Part shown: one piece after another, positions 1 to 5,080 of the stretch
How the letters are laid out: each line of letters begins with the position of its first letter
How positions within the stretch are numbered: the stretch's first letter is position 1
Assembly (NCBI GenBank): GCA_946403565.1
Contig: CAMJAJ010000131.1
Coordinates: forward strand, 1-5,080
Direction: 5' to 3'
DNA length: 5,080 nucleotides
Origin: an uncultured Treponema sp.
Lineage (GTDB): Bacteria; Spirochaetota; Spirochaetia; Treponematales; Treponemataceae
The notes under the pieces: model-generated
The model's input: only the letters and a program-made list of their open reading frames with translations
Database searches by the model: none
What the model was told of the DNA's origin: nothing
Translations under genes and position numbers: made by a program

Positions 1-9
1 GCCTTCTGT

Positions 10-35
10 CCGGTCGGGGCTTCAGCCCCGACCGG
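10..35 (+). terminator. GC-rich perfect hairpin, possible terminator of an upstream unit
   Basis: CCGGTCGGGGC (10-20) pairs perfectly over 11 bp with GCCCCGACCGG (25-35) around a TTCA tetraloop. Ten of the eleven pairs are G-C, so the RNA stem would be very stable. No T-run follows on either strand, so it is not a canonical Rho-independent terminator. Its place just upstream of the promoter at 49-77 fits the end of a preceding transcript whose gene lies outside the window. The strand is not fixed by the sequence, because the stem is symmetrical; a convergent gene could also use it. Confidence 0.45.
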
Positions 36-48
36 CATCTGCGCCTCC

Positions 49-77
49 TTGCATTAATTCATACGACAGGCTATGAT
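49..77 (+). promoter_or_regulatory. Sigma70-type promoter for the 814-aa exported protein gene
   Basis: TTGCAT (49-54, 3 of 6 matches to the -35 consensus) and TATGAT (72-77, 5 of 6 to the -10 consensus) are separated by exactly 17 bp. Transcription would start near 84, about 36 nt before the start codon at 120. That start falls inside the 5' arm of the dyad at 80-112, so the dyad would be either an operator over the start site or a hairpin at the very 5' end of the mRNA. The -35 is weak; the call rests on the good -10, the spacing and the position between a terminator-like hairpin and a gene. Confidence 0.5.
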
Positions 78-79
78 GA

Positions 80-112
80 GACCTGTTCGGAAACTGCGTT
101 CCCGAACAGGTC
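80..112 (+). promoter_or_regulatory. 11-bp dyad/hairpin covering the SD-like bases before the first gene
   Basis: GACCTGTTCGG (80-90) pairs perfectly with CCGAACAGGTC (102-112) around an 11-nt loop that could itself close by three more pairs after one mismatch. The only Shine-Dalgarno-like bases before the ATG at 120 are AGG (108-110, 9-nt spacing), and they lie in the 3' arm. Folding would therefore mask them. A shorter alternative partner for the 5' arm exists upstream (GACAGG, 65-70, with CCTGTT, 82-87), but it would only be transcribed from a start upstream of the one inferred here. No T-run follows, so an intrinsic terminator is unlikely. As DNA, the dyad could be a repressor site overlapping the transcription start. 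Confidence 0.45.
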
Positions 113-119
113 CTGTAGT

Positions 120-2564
120 ATGAACAAGAAGCTCTGTTTCGCCCTTTTCACGCTTTTCTCCGCGCTGGCGCTGTTCGCCGCGCCAGATGCCGGCGGTCCG
201 CGGGAGTCCTCCTCCAGGCAGCCGCGGGAGCCGGTCCTGTCCGACCTGTCCAAGACCCAGGATGTGTCCGGCTTCCTGCCCGACAAGATCCACATCCGTA
301 CGATGACCCAGTCCTACTGCAAGTACTATCAGTTCGCGCTCGTGGACGGCCGCATCTACGCAAAGAAGGCGGGCGAGGACAAGTGGGAGCTCTTCCTCAA
401 GACCGGGCTCCCGTTCAGGAGCGTGGGCAGCGACAAGTTCGAGCACCCCACCGCCATCCGGGAGATAGCCTGCGATGCGGACACCCTCTACGCCTTTGAC
501 GACCAGGGGGTGCTGTACACGGTGTACTTCAAGAGGATTATGCGGCAGAAGGCCCTGACCTGGCTCAGCAACTACGGATTTCCCCGGAACCGGCAGATGG
601 TGCAGAACGAGCTTGTCCTGGGCAGGCGGGGCTGGAGCATGGGGGCCAGGCGCGAGGAGATCCTCTGGTACGAGGACCGCTACGGCAACCAGCACCACTG
701 GGGCACGATGGGCCTGGAGACCATCTACTTCCTGACCGAGGACGGCCAGCACATCAGGTTCTGCGATTCGGGCCTGCCGCCGGACTTCAGCCGTTACATC
801 GAGTGCCCGGAAAATGGAAGCTTCATCGCCGAGAACATCAGCGTCTCCGGGGACACGATCTTCTTGATCGGCAACCGGGGCAGCATGTACACCAGGCTCA
901 TCGACTTTGACACGATGGGCTGCGACCCCATGTTCTTCCTGTACACCTACGATGTGGAGAAGCAGACCAAGCGGGGCGACGACTACCTTTCCAACTACAC
1001 GGCCTGGGCCCTCCCTGCCGAGGACTGGGCGAAGCAGCCTGCGATTCCGCTGGAAGGCAAGGCACGCCTGACAAAGATGATAAGCATAGCGCAGACGGGG
1101 CAGGGGAACTATGCCCGTGAGCTGCGGGTTGCCGGCTGCGATAAAAAGGGCACGATCGGCTACTGGCACAAGATGCTCTACGAGTCCAAGTGGACCTTCG
1201 TCCCTGCCGACCTCGTGCTGGACGAAAGCGTCTGGCTGGACCCCTCCAAGGAGGAGTTCGGGGCGGAGCAGACCTTCTCGTACGAGGGGTACGTGACGAG
1301 GAACGGGAGCAGGATCGAGGGGCTGAGCTGCTCCGCGTCCGGAATGGCCCTGTCCTCCGAGGACCGCTGCAGCTTCACGATGCGCTGGAAGGACGAGGTC
1401 TTTTCCTGCGTCCTGTACCCGGTGGAAAAGTGGACCTACCTCCTGCGCCATTCGCCCGGCTTTGACGGCAGCCCCCGCAACTACTTCGTGACGCCGGAGC
1501 TGGACGAGAGCCGGCTGGACGGCTATTCCCCCGAGTTCAGGGAGGTCCTGTGCGACATGTTCAAGGGAAGGAACCATTCCCTGTTCGCCTATTCCGCGCT
1601 CGCCACGACCGACACGTACGAGATAGACATCGGGACCGGAGGGGGCATCCTGCAGGACAGCTACTACAAGGTGCTGATGACCAAGGACGGCAAGGCCGCC
1701 CGGCCGTTCATCCTGCAGGGGCGGGACGCGCTCTTCCAGGAAGGCTCCGACCTGGAGAGCCCCATGGAGGAGAAGTTCCTGCTGGACGAGGGCAGGAGCT
1801 ACACGGCGGACGACCTGCCCCTCATAGCGGCGCGGATTGCGGCAAACGAGGAGCTCCGCGACAAGCTCAAGCGGGAGATCCGGGCAACCGTCGCCTCGCG
1901 CGACAGTTCCGAGCTGTCCCGCTGGGGCTACAACCTGCTGGACATAATCACGAAGGTCACCTTCCTGAACAAGCTGAACGCCCCCAAGATCAAGCAGATG
2001 ACGAGCTTCGGCTGGGACATCATGAACACCAACGCCTCCCTCTACCGGGACCTGCTGGCCTACAGCGACTGGACCTATCCCGCCATGCTGGAGCTGGTGG
2101 AGCTGCGGGTGCGCTACTACGGCAAGCTGCTCAAGGCCCTGGAGGGCGGCGAGCAGGAGGCCGTCCTCATGCAGGGCTTCCACAACTCCTTCCCTTCCTA
2201 TTACGCCGACATGGGCCTGCCTGCCCGGCTGGAGGGCGGGGGTGACAGCATGGTCAGCTTCCCGACGGAGGGCCTGTTCCCCTGGTTCATGATACAGAAG
2301 GCGGACGGCACCGCCATCCTCATGCGCCTGGAGGGGTCGGCCAGGGCCGCCATGGACGGGGGAAGGACGTTCCGGATTCCCGCCGCGTTCACGGTCCTGT
2401 ACCCGGCTTCTGACCGGAAGGTGCAGGTCCCCAACAAGGGACGGGAGCTTTCCGACGTGGACTATTACGATGGCGAGTTCTGCTGGGACGGCCGCGAGGC
2501 CAAGGTCTACCTCAGGAACAGCGTGTTCGGCAAGAAGCCTGTCTTCAAGGGGCGCGCTCCGTGA
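120..2564 (+). CDS. Large exported protein of unknown function (814 aa, partly blade-like)
   Basis: I do not recognise the family. The product has a signal peptide: MNKK, then a hydrophobic stretch over about residues 5-21, with cleavage probably near A20/A21. There is no lipobox Cys at a plausible place (C6 is too early). A short Pro/Ser/Arg-rich, probably disordered stretch (about 22-42) follows. Residues 74-82, 117-134 and 240-258 share a pattern of aspartate or glycine, a hydrophobic strand, a small turn with Gly, then Tyr (for example DTLYAFDDQGVLY at 121-133 and DTIFLIGNRGSMY at 245-257). This resembles beta-propeller blades, which is an inference. The middle is aromatic-rich and probably beta; about 568-680 is mostly helical and charged; the end is beta again. 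No further membrane span or catalytic motif is evident. The frame is open from the window start, but no in-frame ATG, GTG or TTG precedes 120, and the signal peptide fixes this start. A periplasmic or surface location is likely. It is probably transcribed apart from grpE. Confidence 0.88.
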   Translation: MNKKLCFALFTLFSALALFAAPDAGGPRESSSRQPREPVLSDLSKTQDVSGFLPDKIHIRTMTQSYCKYYQFALVDGRIYAKKAGEDKWELFLKTGLPFRSVGSDKFEHPTAIREIACDADTLYAFDDQGVLYTVYFKRIMRQKALTWLSNYGFPRNRQMVQNELVLGRRGWSMGARREEILWYEDRYGNQHHWGTMGLETIYFLTEDGQHIRFCDSGLPPDFSRYIECPENGSFIAENISVSGDTIFLIGNRGSMYTRLIDFDTMGCDPMFFLYTYDVEKQTKRGDDYLSNYTAWALPAEDWAKQPAIPLEGKARLTKMISIAQTGQGNYARELRVAGCDKKGTIGYWHKMLYESKWTFVPADLVLDESVWLDPSKEEFGAEQTFSYEGYVTRNGSRIEGLSCSASGMALSSEDRCSFTMRWKDEVFSCVLYPVEKWTYLLRHSPGFDGSPRNYFVTPELDESRLDGYSPEFREVLCDMFKGRNHSLFAYSALATTDTYEIDIGTGGGILQDSYYKVLMTKDGKAARPFILQGRDALFQEGSDLESPMEEKFLLDEGRSYTADDLPLIAARIAANEELRDKLKREIRATVASRDSSELSRWGYNLLDIITKVTFLNKLNAPKIKQMTSFGWDIMNTNASLYRDLLAYSDWTYPAMLELVELRVRYYGKLLKALEGGEQEAVLMQGFHNSFPSYYADMGLPARLEGGGDSMVSFPTEGLFPWFMIQKADGTAILMRLEGSARAAMDGGRTFRIPAAFTVLYPASDRKVQVPNKGRELSDVDYYDGEFCWDGREAKVYLRNSVFGKKPVFKGRAP

Positions 2565-2587
2565 CGGGGCTCTCCACGGCTCCGTCA
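2562..2587 (+). terminator. Hairpin overlapping the stop codon of the first gene, possible terminator
   Basis: TGACGGGGCT (2562-2571) can pair with GGCTCCGTCA (2578-2587) over 10 positions (eight Watson-Crick pairs and two G-U pairs) around a 6-nt loop. The TGA stop codon is the first three bases of the 5' arm. The bases after the stem (TCCCACAACTTC) are not a U-tract, so it is not a standard intrinsic terminator. It could be a U-tract-less terminator or a 3'-end stabiliser that blocks exonucleases. Its resemblance to the other stem without a T-run at 10-35 mildly favours a shared termination style in this genome. Confidence 0.4.
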
Positions 2588-2630
2588 TCCCACAACTTCA
2601 AAAAAATACCCGCCAAAGCCCCCGCTTCCC

Positions 2631-2660
2631 TTGACGTTTTTTGTCGGCTTTTATTATTTT
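2631..2660 (+). promoter_or_regulatory. Candidate promoter of the grpE-dnaK operon
   Basis: TTGACG (2631-2636) matches five of six -35 bases. Downstream, TATTAT (2652-2657, five of six, 15-bp spacer) or TATTTT (2655-2660, four of six, 18-bp spacer) can serve as the -10. Neither spacing is ideal, but the AT-rich block is striking in this GC-rich context. Transcription would start near 2664-2667, giving a leader of only about 13-16 nt before the grpE ATG at 2680. An A7 run (2600-2606) lies about 25 bp upstream of the -35 and might act as an UP-like element. I see no CIRCE inverted repeat and no sigma32-type CCCAT element here. Confidence 0.45.
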
Positions 2661-2679
2661 CGTAGCGTAGGTACAAGAT

Positions 2680-3381
2680 ATGGACGAGGAAAACGAAGAG
2701 AAGGCCGCAGCAGCGGCTGATGAAGGCGCGGACAGCAATCCGCAGGCCGAATCCACGGGCCCGGTCGAAGCCGGGGCTTCCAGCGGCGAGGGTGAGGCTG
2801 AGCCCGCCTCCGATGCAGGGGAGCTTGAGACGCTGGCCAAGAAGGTCGCCGCCCTGGAGAAGGAGCGGGATGACTTCAAGGACCAGTTCCTGAGGAAGAG
2901 CGCGGATTTCGAGAACTATCGGAAGCGCATGATAAAGGAGAAGCAGGAGGCCTTTGACTACGCCAACACGAGTCTGCTCAAGGACCTGCTTGACAGTCTG
3001 GATAACTTTGACCGCACGGTGGAGGCCGCAGACGCTGCCTCTGACGTGAAGTCTATAGCGGATGGGGTGAAGATGATAAACAAGAGCCTGGCCAGTATGC
3101 TGGAGAACAAGTACAACCTGGTCTCCTACGGGCAGGTGGGGGACGCCTTCGATCCGGATCTGCACGAGGCGATCGGCAAGTCCGACGACCCCGTGGCCGA
3201 GCCGCAGGTGAAGGCCGTGTACCTGAAGGGCTACAAGCTCAAGGACCGGGTCATCCGCCATGCCAAGGTCATGGTGTCCATGCCTGACGGTACGGTGGAG
3301 GCTCCTGCGAAGGATGCCGCTCCGGCGGATGAGGCTGATGGCGCGAACAAGGAGGAGTCCGGGGCTGCCGCTTCGGACTAA
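2680..3381 (+). CDS. grpE: GrpE, nucleotide exchange factor of the DnaK chaperone
   Basis: GrpE is a cytoplasmic homodimer that releases ADP from DnaK and so resets the chaperone cycle. The 233-aa product shows the family plan. An Ala/Glu/Asp-rich, probably disordered N-terminal tail covers residues 1-47. A long coiled-coil helix (about 48-96) contains LRKSADFENYRKR (71-83). A four-helix-bundle part (about 97-145) contains LLDSLDNFDR (103-112). The C-terminal beta domain (about 150-202) contains FDPDLHEAIG (157-166) and the hallmark KGYKLKDRVIRHA (183-195). A further Ala/Asp/Glu-rich tail (203-233) extends past the usual end and makes the protein longer than the roughly 200 residues of E. coli GrpE. 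An in-frame TAG at 2668-2670 and no other ATG before M84 fix the start. The ribosome site is weak (TAGG, 2668-2671). dnaK follows after 32 bp, so the two are almost certainly co-transcribed. Confidence 0.97.
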   Translation: MDEENEEKAAAAADEGADSNPQAESTGPVEAGASSGEGEAEPASDAGELETLAKKVAALEKERDDFKDQFLRKSADFENYRKRMIKEKQEAFDYANTSLLKDLLDSLDNFDRTVEAADAASDVKSIADGVKMINKSLASMLENKYNLVSYGQVGDAFDPDLHEAIGKSDDPVAEPQVKAVYLKGYKLKDRVIRHAKVMVSMPDGTVEAPAKDAAPADEADGANKEESGAAASD

Positions 3382-3397
3382 TCAAACAATAGATTAG
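3378..3397 (+). repeat. Small inverted repeat in the grpE-dnaK junction
   Basis: CTAATC (3378-3383) and GATTAG (3392-3397) are perfect 6-bp complements around an 8-nt A-rich loop. The grpE TAA stop lies in the 5' arm, and the dnaK AGGAG begins three bases after the 3' arm. The stem is AT-rich and therefore weak, so it would hardly stop transcription; it could mark an mRNA processing point or slightly affect dnaK translation. Chance occurrence in a short AT-rich spacer is possible. Confidence 0.3.
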
Positions 3398-3399
3398 AG

Positions 3400-3404
3400 A
3401 GGAG
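3400..3404 (+). promoter_or_regulatory. Strong ribosome binding site of dnaK
   Basis: AGGAG is separated by 9 nt from the dnaK ATG at 3414, within an A/T-rich and probably unstructured stretch. It is the best Shine-Dalgarno sequence of the three genes here; the first gene and grpE have only AGG-like remnants. This fits strong translation of dnaK relative to grpE from one mRNA, and it confirms the dnaK start. Confidence 0.85.
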
Positions 3405-3413
3405 ATATACACT

Positions 3414-5080
<1,667 letters not shown>

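Noticed and set aside
10..35. REP-like or mobile-element terminal repeat
   Set aside because: Only one copy is in the window, with no target-site duplication or transposase; a terminator-like stem explains it more simply.
3..119. Possible upstream extension of the first gene, since its frame has no stop back to the window start
   Set aside because: No in-frame ATG, GTG or TTG occurs there, the stretch holds a promoter and two strong hairpins, and the ATG at 120 begins a good signal peptide.
1550..2245. A 231-codon + strand frame inside the first gene
   Set aside because: It overlaps the longer signal-peptide-bearing frame, and its Arg/Gly/Pro/His-rich composition is typical of an off-frame read in GC-rich DNA.
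54..2588. An 844-codon open frame on the minus strand covering the whole first gene
   Set aside because: It lies codon-for-codon opposite the + gene, so it stays open only because that gene has no TTA, CTA or TCA codons. Its product is Val/Gly/Leu/His-rich without domains, it has no ribosome site, and the + frame has a signal peptide and normal protein composition.
2545..3261. A 238-codon minus-strand frame opposite grpE
   Set aside because: It is again codon-aligned with a confirmed gene (GrpE motifs on the + strand), and its product has no recognisable feature.
3382..3413. Separate dnaK promoter in the grpE-dnaK gap
   Set aside because: The 32-bp AT-rich spacer has no credible -35/-10 pair; its content is accounted for by the weak inverted repeat and the AGGAG ribosome site.

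Overview
The window carries three genes on the + strand: a large exported protein of unknown function (120-2564), then grpE (2680-3381) and dnaK (3414 to beyond the window end). The DnaK and GrpE identifications are secure. The base composition is high in G+C. DnaK carries the extra nucleotide-binding-domain segment that Gram-negative-type bacteria have and Gram-positive ones lack. Its wording, and that of GrpE, reads most like spirochaetes of the Treponema type. That assignment is made from memory of family sequences and is moderate at best.

Layout. Positions 1-119 hold an 11-bp perfect GC-rich hairpin (10-35), probably the end signal of an unseen upstream unit. After it come a sigma70-type promoter (49-77, 17-bp spacer) and a second 11-bp hairpin (80-112) just before the first start codon. 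The first gene encodes 814 residues with a signal peptide, blade-like beta segments and a helical C-terminal part; I do not recognise the family. Its stop codon lies in the arm of a third hairpin (2562-2587). A 115-bp spacer follows, with an A-tract and a promoter-like TTGACG element. It contains no CIRCE operator and no hrcA precedes grpE.

grpE and dnaK are 32 bp apart and almost certainly one operon. GrpE is the nucleotide exchange factor for the DnaK chaperone ATPase. grpE has a weak ribosome site, whereas dnaK has a strong AGGAG, which fits a need for more DnaK than GrpE. dnaK is cut by the window end after 555 codons, inside the lid of the substrate-binding domain. Its codon use (nearly all CGC for arginine, many GGA, no GGG seen) differs clearly from the two genes upstream and fits very high expression.

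I found no mobile element, CRISPR array, tRNA or rRNA, and no clear evidence of an undescribed multi-gene system. The points most worth a second look are the unknown exported protein, the hairpin that covers its only Shine-Dalgarno-like bases, and the apparent lack of HrcA/CIRCE control of grpE-dnaK.
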